A stretch of 64,000 bases of DNA from Bradyrhizobium sp. LHD-71. GTDB taxonomy: Bacteria; Pseudomonadota; Alphaproteobacteria; Rhizobiales; Xanthobacteraceae. The notes beneath the pieces were generated by a model that worked only from the letters and a program-made list of their open reading frames with translations, ran no database searches and was not told the origin of the DNA. The stretch is taken from positions 62,001-126,000 of the forward strand of contig NZ_JAVIFX010000012.1 of NCBI RefSeq assembly GCF_031157255.1. The letters run 5' to 3'. The position numbers and the translations under genes are program-made. Every line of letters starts with the position of its first letter. The first letter of the stretch is position 1. Shown piece by piece: positions 51,757 through 59,692 of the stretch.

Positions 51757-52851
51757 CTATTGCGCGAACCGCTTGATCGCGTCGTAGTCGGGGCCGACCC
51801 CGAGCCCGGGAGCCTGCGGGACGATCACGCGGCCGCTCTGCGTGGCGTCGAGCTCGCCGCCGAATGGGCGTGCGGCCAGATCGCAGAAATACCATTCGAC
51901 CAGCGACGACGGCAGCAACGCTGCGATGAGATGCACGGTCGCTGCGAGCCCGGGGCCGAAATACGGCGAATGCGGCGCAACCGTCACGCCGCGCGCTTGC
52001 GCGAAGCGGATGATACGGACCATTTCGGAAATGCCGCCGACCTTGGTCACGCTGGGTTGCACGAAGGCGACCTTGCCGATGTCGATCAGCCGCTCGAATT
52101 CCTGCAGCGATCCGGCATTCTCGCCGGCCGCGAGCCTGATCGGCGACCTCGCGGCGAAGGTCGCCATCGCCGAGAAGTCATCGGGCGGCCAGATCGGCTC
52201 CTCCATCCAGTAGAGGTCATAGGCCGTCCACGCCTCGGCCATCGCCAGCGCTTCGTCACATGACCAGGGGCAGTTCATGTCGACGGTCAGCGGCGTTCCG
52301 GGCCCGATCGCGGCGCGGGCGGCGGCGACCTCGGCGGTGCTGATCTCGTGCACCTTGATGTTGGCGAAGCCGCGTTCGACGGCGAGTTCGGACGCGCGGG
52401 CAACGACGCCCGGATCGCCATAGCGCAAGAGGCTCGCATAGGCCGGCAGGTCGGCCACGGTCGGTTCTGAGAGCAACTTGTAGATCGGCTTCCCGGCAAT
52501 CTTGCCGGCGATATCCCACAGCGCGATATCGATGCCCGACAGGCCATAGGCAACCGCGCCGGTGCGGCCGTAGTTATGCAGCTTGCGCGCCAGCTCGTCC
52601 ATGAGGGATGCGATGTCGCGCGGATCCTTGCCGATGCAGAGCGGAGCGATCAGCGTTTCGACGGCACGCCGCGTGGTTGCGCATGACATGAAACCGAAGG
52701 CCTCGCCCCATCCTTCGACACCTTCGTCGGTTTCGATCCGGATCAGCAGCGTGTCGATGGTCGGCCAGCCCGACGATCGGCTGGACGACGCCGGCCGATG
52801 ATAGGTGTAGGGCAGTGCGCAGTGGATCGCTTCGACCTTGCTGATGATCAC
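51757..52851 (-). CDS. Enolase-superfamily enzyme (mandelate racemase/muconate lactonizing type)
   Basis: A 364-residue enzyme with a capping domain and a (beta/alpha)7-beta barrel. A lysine and histidine occur in I-K-V-H at the second barrel strand. The metal ligands are in V-D-M-N, M-E-E-P and A-G-E-N. A possible catalytic histidine lies in V-A-P-H-S-P-Y. In the segment V-Q-P-S-V-T-K-V-G-G, a serine replaces the aspartate of the His-Asp dyad in classical mandelate racemase. It is likely an acid-sugar dehydratase or racemase of unknown substrate. It is convergent with ychF. Confidence 0.82.
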   Translation of the reverse strand: MIISKVEAIHCALPYTYHRPASSSRSSGWPTIDTLLIRIETDEGVEGWGEAFGFMSCATTRRAVETLIAPLCIGKDPRDIASLMDELARKLHNYGRTGAVAYGLSGIDIALWDIAGKIAGKPIYKLLSEPTVADLPAYASLLRYGDPGVVARASELAVERGFANIKVHEISTAEVAAARAAIGPGTPLTVDMNCPWSCDEALAMAEAWTAYDLYWMEEPIWPPDDFSAMATFAARSPIRLAAGENAGSLQEFERLIDIGKVAFVQPSVTKVGGISEMVRIIRFAQARGVTVAPHSPYFGPGLAATVHLIAALLPSSLVEWYFCDLAARPFGGELDATQSGRVIVPQAPGLGVGPDYDAIKRFAQ

Positions 52852-52870
52852 GATGCACCTCGCTGGGAGA

Positions 52871-53164
52871 CTAGCGCTGGTCGTTCTGATCGCGGATGGC
52901 GCCGAGATGTTCGTTGATGCGGAAAACGATCAGGATGAACTCCGCCGCCACGCGGGCGAAGATGATGCCGGCGACAACGCTGGCGATGCTCGCCAGCACG
53001 ACGATGAAACCATTGAAAGGGTTGATCGCCATGGTCGCCAAGCCTGTGAAGATGCCGGACAGGCCGTAGAGCACCGCAAGCACGATCGCCAGCCAGTAAA
53101 AGATCTTAATAATCGTCGGTGTGATGAAGCGGTCCCACTGAAAGAGATCCTGCCAATCGAACAT
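52871..53164 (-). CDS. DUF4282 small membrane protein
   Basis: A 97-residue protein with an N-terminal aromatic segment F-D-W-Q-D-L-F-Q-W-D-R-F-I-T-P and two membrane helices (about 18-42 and 50-78), then E-F-I-L-I-V-F-R-I-N-E-H-L. This arrangement is that of DUF4282, whose function is unknown. GGAGACGTTC precedes ATG 53164; the longer frame to 53569 is not supported. It is divergent from the MaoC gene at 53349. Confidence 0.85.
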   Translation of the reverse strand: MFDWQDLFQWDRFITPTIIKIFYWLAIVLAVLYGLSGIFTGLATMAINPFNGFIVVLASIASVVAGIIFARVAAEFILIVFRINEHLGAIRDQNDQR

Positions 53165-53348
53165 GAACGTCTCCTCGCACAGCACGCGTGCTCCGGCCCC
53201 GCCTCCGAAGCTTGTGATACCGAATAGCCGATATGCGGAGCTGCCCCAAATCTGGTTGCCGGCACCCTCGTCGCCTATAATAGCGGCGATAATCGGATTA
53301 TTGACGCAATCCCCTCCGCTTTCCGCCCCAAAGACCACAATTTCCCAC

Positions 53349-53825
53349 ATGCCGCCACTGACATTCGAAGACTTCAGGCCCGGCCATTTCGCGACGCTGG
53401 GACCGCGGCATGTCACGCGAGCGGAGATCATCGCGTTTGCGCGCGAATTCGACCCGCAGCCGATGCACCTCGACGATGAGGCCGCTAAGCTTTCGATGGC
53501 CGGCGGCCTTTCAGGCTCGGGCTGGCACATGTGCGCGCTGGCGATGCGCATGCAGGTGGACGGGTTCATCGGCAGGTCCGCATCGCTCGGCGGTCTCGGC
53601 GTCGATGAGGTGAAGTGGCTTGCATCTCTGCGGCCGGGTGATGACCTGACGCTCGAGGTTCATGTCGATGCGGCACGCCCATCGAAGAGCCGGCCCGACT
53701 GCGGCATCGTCAAGTTCAGAGCGGAGATGTACAACGCCGCCGGAACGCGGCTGATGACTATCGTCAGCAACGGCTTGATGCGGCGGCGCGAGCCGGCCGC
53801 GCTTCAAAGCGAGAGCGACGCGTGA
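53349..53825 (+). CDS. MaoC-like (hotdog) dehydratase, first of a pair
   Basis: A 158-residue hotdog-fold protein. A-F-A-R-E-F-D-P-Q-P-M-H-L-D-D-E-A-A and G-L-S-G-S-G-W-H match the MaoC/R-hydratase motif, with the catalytic Asp and His in D-P-Q-P-x-H. Family members hydrate enoyl-CoA. The start ATG 53349 gives M-P-P-L-T-F-E-D-F. It overlaps the second MaoC gene by four bases. Confidence 0.87.
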   Translation: MPPLTFEDFRPGHFATLGPRHVTRAEIIAFAREFDPQPMHLDDEAAKLSMAGGLSGSGWHMCALAMRMQVDGFIGRSASLGGLGVDEVKWLASLRPGDDLTLEVHVDAARPSKSRPDCGIVKFRAEMYNAAGTRLMTIVSNGLMRRREPAALQSESDA

Positions 53826-54298
53826 TTTTCCTCGAGGATACCAGGATCGGCGTGCGGCAGGCGCTTGGCTCCTACACCTTCACAGCGGACGCGATCAAAG
53901 CGTTCGCGCGGGCCTACGATCCGCAAGCGTTCCATCTCGATGAGGGGGCGGGCGAGCGATCGCTGTTCGGCGGGCTGGCGGCCTCCGGCTGGCATACTGC
54001 GTCCGTCTACATGAAGCTGCTGGTCGCATATCTTGAAACGCTCGCGTCCGAAGCGAAGGCGTGCGGCGAAGAGGTCGCTGCAAGCGGGCCGTCGCCGGGG
54101 TTCAAGAATCTGAAATGGCCGCGTCCGGTGCTGGCCGGCGACACCATTAGCTACTTCTACGAGGCGACCTCGATGCGTCCCCTGGCCTCACGGCCCGGCT
54201 GGGGCATCGTTTTCGGCACGACGACGGCCGTCAATCAACGCGACGAGTTGGTTTTATTTTTCGAGAATTCCGTCTTTCTTCGGCGCCGCAGTTTGTGA
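53822..54298 (+). CDS. MaoC-like (hotdog) dehydratase, second of a pair
   Basis: A 158-residue MaoC-type protein beginning M-I-F-L-E-D-T-R-I-G. A-R-A-Y-D-P-Q-A-F-H-L-D-E-G and G-L-A-A-S-G-W-H-T are the hydratase motif. The GTG start overlaps the TGA of the first MaoC gene (GTGA), implying coupled translation and probably a heteromeric pair acting on one acyl-CoA. The substrate is unknown. Confidence 0.87.
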   Translation: MIFLEDTRIGVRQALGSYTFTADAIKAFARAYDPQAFHLDEGAGERSLFGGLAASGWHTASVYMKLLVAYLETLASEAKACGEEVAASGPSPGFKNLKWPRPVLAGDTISYFYEATSMRPLASRPGWGIVFGTTTAVNQRDELVLFFENSVFLRRRSL

Positions 54299-54430
54299 CT
54301 GCACCTCTCGCAAGTGGCGAGGAGTCTGTTGCTTCACCGGTGCGTCGCGAACCATCCTTTAACACTTGGCCTCTAGGTTGAACCTTCAGGGAGAAATGTC
54401 CGACAGAACGCCTGTAAAGGACGGACGACC

Positions 54431-54586
54431 ATGGCTGACCGAAACGGATTGAAATTTTTAGGCGTTCTTTTCGCGAGCGTGACGCTCGCGGTGATGCTGA
54501 CCACTGTGTTCGTGGTGAAGGGTCACGCCGACGGCCGGTACACGCTGGACGGCGTCGAGCCTGCGGTCATCGAAGCCGCCGAGTAG
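54431..54586 (+). CDS. Small single-helix membrane protein (51 aa)
   Basis: An ATG-started 51-residue frame. It begins M-A-D-R-N-G-L-K-F-L-G-V-L-F-A-S-V-T-L-A-V-M-L and continues with V-F-V-V-K-G-H-A-D-G-R-Y, so one membrane helix is followed by a short acidic tail. GGACGGACGACC lies just before the start. It is too short for standard thresholds, but codon use and composition look genuine. No family known to me. Confidence 0.6.
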   Translation: MADRNGLKFLGVLFASVTLAVMLTTVFVVKGHADGRYTLDGVEPAVIEAAE

Positions 54587-54649
54587 GCGAGCGTTCTGCC
54601 GGGCCTGGATTGCTTTTTCGGATTTGTTTTTGATCCGTGTGCCGTGCGG

Positions 54650-54787
54650 CTAACGCAGCCACGCAAACAGCAGAAGTCCGCTTGCGATCACGACCAGCAG
54701 TCCAAAGCGGAGGATGACTTGTCCTAACCGGGGCGGGTCGGTGCGAACCGGGATCGGCTCCGGCTTGTCCGGGCGAATCGTCTTCAC
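54650..54787 (-). CDS. Small single-helix membrane protein (45 aa)
   Basis: A 45-residue frame with a GTG start. The product starts K-T-I-R-P-D-K-P-E-P-I-P-V-R-T-D-P-P-R and ends in a membrane helix L-L-V-V-I-A-S-G-L-L-L-F-A-W-L-R. The basic/proline segment plus terminal helix looks designed for membrane insertion. The ribosome site GGGATTTTGCC is moderate. The other frames over the same bases are less protein-like. Confidence 0.45.
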   Translation of the reverse strand: MKTIRPDKPEPIPVRTDPPRLGQVILRFGLLVVIASGLLLFAWLR

Positions 54788-54921
54788 GGCAAAATCCCAT
54801 CGGCAATTGACTTAAAGCGCAGCTGTTCGTCGCGGCACGAGCAGGTGCGGTTCACGCCGGGGCACCGATCTCACGGTCGGCCAAGACCGGAAATGGCCAT
54901 CATTGCCTGATGCAAAACTGA

Positions 54922-54948
54922 ATCGCCGCGCCCGAGGGGCGCGGCGAT
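54922..54948 (-). terminator. Strong hairpin terminator downstream of the 54975 gene
   Basis: ATCGCCGCGCCC and GGGCGCGGCGAT are perfect 12-base arms with a 3-base loop. On the minus strand they are followed by CAGTTTTGC, so this terminates the minus-strand gene at 54975-55388. Confidence 0.75.
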
Positions 54949-54974
54949 GTGACCAGAGGCCCGATGAGCCTCTG

Positions 54975-55388
54975 TCAGCCCTGCCGGAAATTCTCTGCGG
55001 CGCTTTTCCACTGCGACAGGTTTTCGGCGATGATGCGCGTGGACTTCATGGCCTGGTGGCTGAGGTGGGCGTAGCCCGCGATCTCGCGCTGCACCCGCTG
55101 GCCCTCGGCATGCAGCAGATCGCGCAGGCTCTCGAGTTCGGTGATCAGGTTCTCGATTTCGGCAAGTGAGGTACCGGCAACGCGCTGGATCAGCGAATTG
55201 ACGTTTTTCACCGTCGCGTCGTTCTCCGTCGAATCAGGCGGGGGCGTCTGGCCAGGCCTGCGCAGATAAGCGACGTCGTTGCGAACAAACTCTCGGATCC
55301 CCGCTTCGACCTCGGTGACGGCGGCCAGGCTCGGATTGGCCTCCTCGGTATTCTCGTTTTCAACTTTTTCGGATGGAATTGCGTTCAT
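54975..55388 (-). CDS. Conserved hypothetical helical protein
   Basis: A 137-residue, largely alpha-helical soluble protein with an acidic N-terminus. A central helix reads S-L-I-Q-R-V-A-G-T-S-L-A-E-I-E-N-L-I-T-E-L-E and continues with heptad-like repeats, suggesting a coiled coil. S-T-R-I-I-A-E-N-L-S-Q-W follows. No signal peptide. I do not recognise a family. Confidence 0.7.
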   Translation of the reverse strand: MNAIPSEKVENENTEEANPSLAAVTEVEAGIREFVRNDVAYLRRPGQTPPPDSTENDATVKNVNSLIQRVAGTSLAEIENLITELESLRDLLHAEGQRVQREIAGYAHLSHQAMKSTRIIAENLSQWKSAAENFRQG

Positions 55389-55585
55389 CGGCTTTTTCCC
55401 TATTTCGCAACCTGCGCAAGTGGTGTCCCCCGCACGACGGACGTTGAAGCCCGATCTGGTCAGTTGAATTTGTCTAGACAGGGGCGAGTTTACGGCAACT
55501 GCTCGTTCATTTGTCGCGTAAATTGATGAAAATTCAGGAAATTCCCCTCATAGTCCGGTTCCACGTACCGGTACCCCGATCCAGA

Positions 55586-56479
55586 TCACCAGCTGCTTTT
55601 GAAGCCGGCGGTAAGGCTCGTGTTGCTGAAGCCTTCCGGCGTCTCACTCACCGAGCCGCTAATGCTCAAACCGCCGAACAGCTTCTGCTCCGCGCCAATG
55701 CTGTTCAGCCAGCGGTCGCCCGCGGGCGCGAGGGACTGGCCGGCAAGGAAACTTGTGCCGGTGTCGGCGATGCTGAATTTGGCAGAACGGTCCATTTCGA
55801 AACTGCGCCCATGGTCGACGCCGCCCGGCAGCCCCGGAATCGCGTCGTGCTGGGTGATGTAGTAGCCGTGTCGCAGCGTCACCGAGACGTGGTCGCCCCA
55901 GAGAGGCAGTGATTTGCTGAAAGCGGTTCCCAGCCGCGCGTCGTGCGCCATGCGCGCTTCGATCGCCACGTTGTCAGACAGGTAGGGCACGCCCGGCGCC
56001 TTGGCGGTCATCCAGGCCGCGGCCTGCGAGTCCTGCACGCGGTGATCGCTTGCGAGCTTTTCCGGAAGCGTATCGGGGATCCGCAGCGGCGATGACGCAG
56101 TCGCGACGTCGAGATCGACGCCGGCCTTCATGTCCCAGAACGGGCTGAGCTGCTGCTTCAACGATAACGCCGCCGTGCCGTTCGCATTGTCGTTGCGCGA
56201 CCAGGCTGCCGCGGTACCGGTGTTGCCAGGCGGCCGGGCGGCGCGAAGCTTCGGTCGTGACGTATATGGCATATCGAGCGGCGCCGACAGCGCATTCCAG
56301 TCGATCGCTTCGGGCGGTGGCGCATCATCGGACGGCGGGATAGTCGCCGCGTCTTGCCCGGCGGGGGGAGAGATCTCTTCTGCGCGCACCACATCTCTTG
56401 TGATGACGGCGGCGAGGATCAGCATGGCGGCACCGATCAGCGAGCGCGCGGCGATCGGCATGGGAATTCCGAACATCAT
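55586..56479 (-). CDS. Hypothetical exported protein, possibly outer-membrane
   Basis: About 298 residues from the likely start. A hydrophobic signal I-A-A-R-S-L-I-G-A-A-M-L-I-L-A-A ends in R-A-E-E. A proline-rich linker precedes alternating-residue strands such as V-D-L-D-V-A-T, V-A-I-E-A-R-M and H-V-S-V-T-L-R-H-G-Y-Y-I-T. The C-terminal S-L-T-A-G-F-K-S-S-W ends in an aromatic residue, as outer-membrane barrels do. The frame extends to 56569; ATG 56479, 56476 or 56461 are plausible starts, the last with GGAATTCCC upstream. No family recognised. Confidence 0.65.
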   Translation of the reverse strand: MMFGIPMPIAARSLIGAAMLILAAVITRDVVRAEEISPPAGQDAATIPPSDDAPPPEAIDWNALSAPLDMPYTSRPKLRAARPPGNTGTAAAWSRNDNANGTAALSLKQQLSPFWDMKAGVDLDVATASSPLRIPDTLPEKLASDHRVQDSQAAAWMTAKAPGVPYLSDNVAIEARMAHDARLGTAFSKSLPLWGDHVSVTLRHGYYITQHDAIPGLPGGVDHGRSFEMDRSAKFSIADTGTSFLAGQSLAPAGDRWLNSIGAEQKLFGGLSISGSVSETPEGFSNTSLTAGFKSSW

Positions 56480-56585
56480 GTAAAGGCAGTAGTGCGACGG
56501 CAACAGCGTTGCCACCCTGCATACGCGTTTAATGTGGCGACTTGTTGAATCGCGTGATGGGCGAAGCAAATGAACCGAGAAAAAG

Positions 56586-56611
56586 AACAGCCCCGCGACC
56601 GCGGGGCTGTT
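56586..56611 (-). terminator. Hairpin terminator downstream of the NTF2-like gene
   Basis: AACAGCCCCGC and GCGGGGCTGTT form an 11-bp perfect stem with a 4-base loop. On the minus strand the stem is followed by CTTTTTCTC, so it terminates the gene at 56641-57072. Confidence 0.85.
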
Positions 56612-56640
56612 TCACTTGCGCGGCAGGCTTCGATTGGAGA

Positions 56641-57072
56641 CTACACCATTGCCGGCAAATGAATCGGCCGGCCGAGTGCCTGCTCGACCAGATCGAATGT
56701 ATCGATGACTGCGCGCAGGCTCGCGAGTTTGCCGTCCTTGAAGCGCAGGAACGCGGCGAGGCGCACGCTGATCGGGCGATTGGTCTCATTCGAGTTCAGC
56801 GAGCAGCGCAGCAGCGCCGACGCCGAGTTGTCGCCGAGCACGACATCCTCCTGCTTGATCTTGTGCAGTCGGAAATTATCAGCCATCCGCGCGATCGAAT
56901 CGAGCGCGGCCTCCTTGCCCTGGCGGGCGCCGAGGTAGGGAAACATATCGATCGGACCGAATATGGCCCAGTCGACCTCTTCGTGAAGGCACGGCGCGAT
57001 CTCCGCGCTGCTCTGGCTTCCAAGCCCTTTGCGCAACGCATGCGTGAATGTCCAGAGGGGGTGCCCCGACAT
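56641..57072 (-). CDS. NTF2-like (SnoaL) family protein
   Basis: A 143-residue protein of the nuclear-transport-factor-2 fold. It has an N-terminal helix, E-E-V-D-W-A-I-F-G-P-I-D-M-F-P-Y-L-G-A-R-Q-G-K-E in the cone region and A-F-L-R-F-K-D-G-K-L-A-S-L-R-A-V-I-D-T-F-D near the C-terminus, the diagnostic closing strands. The frame opens at 57168, but ATG 57072 gives a normal N-terminus. Function unknown; possibly an isomerase or ligand-binding protein. A strong terminator follows. Confidence 0.8.
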   Translation of the reverse strand: MSGHPLWTFTHALRKGLGSQSSAEIAPCLHEEVDWAIFGPIDMFPYLGARQGKEAALDSIARMADNFRLHKIKQEDVVLGDNSASALLRCSLNSNETNRPISVRLAAFLRFKDGKLASLRAVIDTFDLVEQALGRPIHLPAMV

Positions 57073-57514
57073 GGCCGACTCTTGATCCCGGATTTTGTGT
57101 GTACGAACAGCAATGGCCCTGAAGGCATCGTCGATGACGCCGTTCCAGGTTGCTGCATTCCATTTCAACTGTTGGCAGCTAAATAGAATGCTGCACGTCT
57201 GTTACACAACCGTCGTTTTTGCATTGCACAAATGCACGCTGCTGCGCGGCAAATGGCGATTGTCTGCGCCCGCCTGAAGCCGGAGCTACCCATTAACTCT
57301 TGTAATTACTGAAGAAATTGGTCCGTAGGACGGGGCGGGCCGGCGCGCAGCTCCGCCCTGTAGCTGTCTGCTGACACGGCTCGAAGGTTCAATGCTCAAG
57401 GGGCGGCGATGCGTATCAAGGGTTGACCGCAAGCGGGCTTTCGCGCTGAGAATCGCCGGCAACCACACCGCCAATGAATCCCTGAACAAATCAGCCCACC
57501 GGGAGTGAACCTCG
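57073..57514. other. Intergenic region before the serine hydrolase gene
   Basis: About 440 bases with divergent genes on either side. No gene, repeat or clear promoter motif recognised; the AT-rich part around 57170-57320 probably contains both promoters. Confidence 0.55.
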
Positions 57515-58819
57515 ATGTCCGTCCAGGCCCTGAATCTGCCTTCGGCGCCGCCTTTGAACGCGCCGACCGCGTCGCCGGAATCTGTCGGCATGTCTTCGGC
57601 CCGCCTCGGCCGCCTCGAGGATCATCTCAAGCGCAACTACATCGATTCCGGTCGTTTTCCCTGCACGCAGACGATCGTCTACCGGCGCGGCAAGCTCGTC
57701 CATTCGGCGGTCCAGGGCATGGCCGATGTCGAGCGCAAGACGCCGGCGAAGGACGACACGATTTTTCGCATCTATTCGATGACGAAGCCGATCACGTCGG
57801 TCGCGTTCATGATGCTGGTGGAGGAGGGGCGCGTCGCCATCGACGAACCTGTCCACAAGTACATTCCCGAGTGGAAGAACCTCGGCGTCTATGTCGGTGG
57901 CATTCCGACCCTCGGCACCAAGCCCAGCGCCGTGCCGCAATTTCTCACCCGGCCCGTGGCCCGGCCAATGCAGATCGTCGACCTGCTGCGTCACACCTCG
58001 GGCCTCACCTACGGCTTTCAGAACCGATCGAGTGTGGATGCGGCCTATCGCCAGTTGAAGATCGGCGAGATCGAGAAGGCCGGGACGATGCAATCGATGA
58101 TCGACGGCCTGTCGAAGATGCCGCTCGAATTCTCGCCCGGCGACGCATGGAACTACTCTGTCTCGACCGATGTGCTGGGCTATCTGGTTGAGAAGATCAG
58201 CGGCATGCCGTTTGCGCAGTTCCTGAAGGAGCGGATTTTCGATCCGCTCGGCATGAAGGACACGAGCTTCCACGTCGCCTCGGCCAAGGCCGATCGCCTC
58301 GCCGCCTGCTATTCCGCTGACGGCAAGGGCGGCAAGGTCCTGCAGGATGACCCGAAGACGTCGAGCTTCCTGTCAGCGCCGTCGTTCATTTCTGGCGGCG
58401 GCGGACTGACCGGCACGGCGGCTGATTATCTGACCTTCTGCCGTGCGTTGATCCATGGCGGTGACATCGGCGGTGTGCGGCTGCTCGGCCCAAAGACGCT
58501 GCAACTCATGACCAGCAACCATCTGCCCGGCGGCAAGTATTTGCCGGAGATGTCGCGCTCACTGTTCGCAGAGGCCGCCTATAACGGCATCGGCTTCGGC
58601 CTCGGTTTCTCGGTCACCATCGATCCGGCATTGACCCTGATTGCGGGCAGCGCCGGTGAGTATTCATGGGGCGGCGCTGCGACCACCTCGTTCTGGATCG
58701 ACCCGGTGGAAGAACTGATCGCGATCTTCATGACCCAGGTGCTGCCGTCAGGCGCCTATCCGATTCGGCGCGAGTTGCGCACGCTGGTCTACTCGGCGAT
58801 CACCGAGAGCAACGTGTAG
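57515..58819 (+). CDS. Serine hydrolase, beta-lactamase/EstB (class C) family
   Basis: A 434-residue serine beta-lactamase-like enzyme without a signal peptide, so probably cytoplasmic. The S-x-x-K motif is Y-S-M-T-K-P-I-T near residue 88. The second-motif tyrosine lies in W-N-Y-S-V-S-T-D-V-L-G-Y-L (Y-S-V instead of Y-x-N, as in EstB-like esterases). A late Y-S-W-G-G-A-A-T-T holds the position of the K-T-G/H-x-G triad. It is likely an esterase or transesterase, not a resistance enzyme. Start ATG 57515. Confidence 0.88.
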   Translation: MSVQALNLPSAPPLNAPTASPESVGMSSARLGRLEDHLKRNYIDSGRFPCTQTIVYRRGKLVHSAVQGMADVERKTPAKDDTIFRIYSMTKPITSVAFMMLVEEGRVAIDEPVHKYIPEWKNLGVYVGGIPTLGTKPSAVPQFLTRPVARPMQIVDLLRHTSGLTYGFQNRSSVDAAYRQLKIGEIEKAGTMQSMIDGLSKMPLEFSPGDAWNYSVSTDVLGYLVEKISGMPFAQFLKERIFDPLGMKDTSFHVASAKADRLAACYSADGKGGKVLQDDPKTSSFLSAPSFISGGGGLTGTAADYLTFCRALIHGGDIGGVRLLGPKTLQLMTSNHLPGGKYLPEMSRSLFAEAAYNGIGFGLGFSVTIDPALTLIAGSAGEYSWGGAATTSFWIDPVEELIAIFMTQVLPSGAYPIRRELRTLVYSAITESNV

Positions 58820-58912
58820 GCGCAGTGCAAGCGATGAAGCGATGGCGGTTCTCGAGCGGCCAGGGCGGGGATGACGCTGAGAGGCTGGCTGCGCCAGCTC
58901 TGCTCATCGTCG

Positions 58913-59692
58913 CTAGCGCCCGGCCAGCGAGCGGAACAGGTCGTAGCGCCATTCAAGGAGGAGGCACAGCAGGGCGGTAAGGATGATGACAGTAGCGCTT
59001 GCCGCCGCGACTGATGGTTCCGCTAGGTTTTCCATGCGGCTGAACAGCACCACTGGCAGCGGATTGACGCCGGGCTGGGCAATGAACGCCGAGACGACGA
59101 TGTTGTTCAGCGAAGCGAGCAGCGCGAACAGGCCGCCGGAGATCAGCCCGGGCCGCATCATTGGCAGCGTGACATGCCAGATCACTTGCCGCGGCGAGGC
59201 GCCGTGAATGGCAGCCGAACGCGGCAGCGAGGGATCGGCGAGCGAAGTGCTGACGAGGGCCGAACGCAGGACATAGGGAACAGAGACAACAGTGTGACCG
59301 ATGATGAGACCCGTCTCGTTGAGCAAGCCAAGCTGCGTGAGAAACACCAACAGCGAGAAGCCGGTCAACACCAGCGGCACGCTGAGCGGCGCGGAGAACA
59401 CCGAGCTCAACGAGGTCCGCCAGTTCGGCGAGAGGCGACTTAGCTGGATTGCCGCAAGGGCGCCGATCGGAACCGACAGCGTCAGGGCCCAGAGAGCGAT
59501 CCGTGCGCTAATGGCGAAGCCGGCGATCATGTCGGAGTCCTCGATCATCGCCTGCCACCAGCGCAACGACAGGCCTTGCGGGGGAAAGACGAGATAGCCC
59601 CCGGCAGTGAGCGAGGCGCCCGTCACCATGACGATCGGGATGAGCATCACCGCATAGACGCCATAGGCGGCGGCTGAGAACAAGCGATCCAT
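58913..59692 (-). CDS. ABC transporter permease (PotC-like)
   Basis: A 259-residue inner-membrane permease with about six helices. The cytoplasmic EAA loop reads A-A-I-H-G-A-S-P-R-Q-V-I-W-H-V-T-L-P-M-M-R-P-G, matching spermidine/putrescine-type permeases. ATG 59692 overlaps the stop of the upstream permease gene (TGATG). The frame extends upstream to 60250, but that is shadow. It is the last gene of the importer operon. Confidence 0.93.
   Translation of the reverse strand: MDRLFSAAAYGVYAVMLIPIVMVTGASLTAGGYLVFPPQGLSLRWWQAMIEDSDMIAGFAISARIALWALTLSVPIGALAAIQLSRLSPNWRTSLSSVFSAPLSVPLVLTGFSLLVFLTQLGLLNETGLIIGHTVVSVPYVLRSALVSTSLADPSLPRSAAIHGASPRQVIWHVTLPMMRPGLISGGLFALLASLNNIVVSAFIAQPGVNPLPVVLFSRMENLAEPSVAAASATVIILTALLCLLLEWRYDLFRSLAGR

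Noticed and set aside
57515-58819. The class C-like serine hydrolase as a beta-lactam resistance gene.
   Set aside because: It has no signal peptide and carries Y-S-V rather than Y-x-N at the second motif, as in EstB-like esterases.
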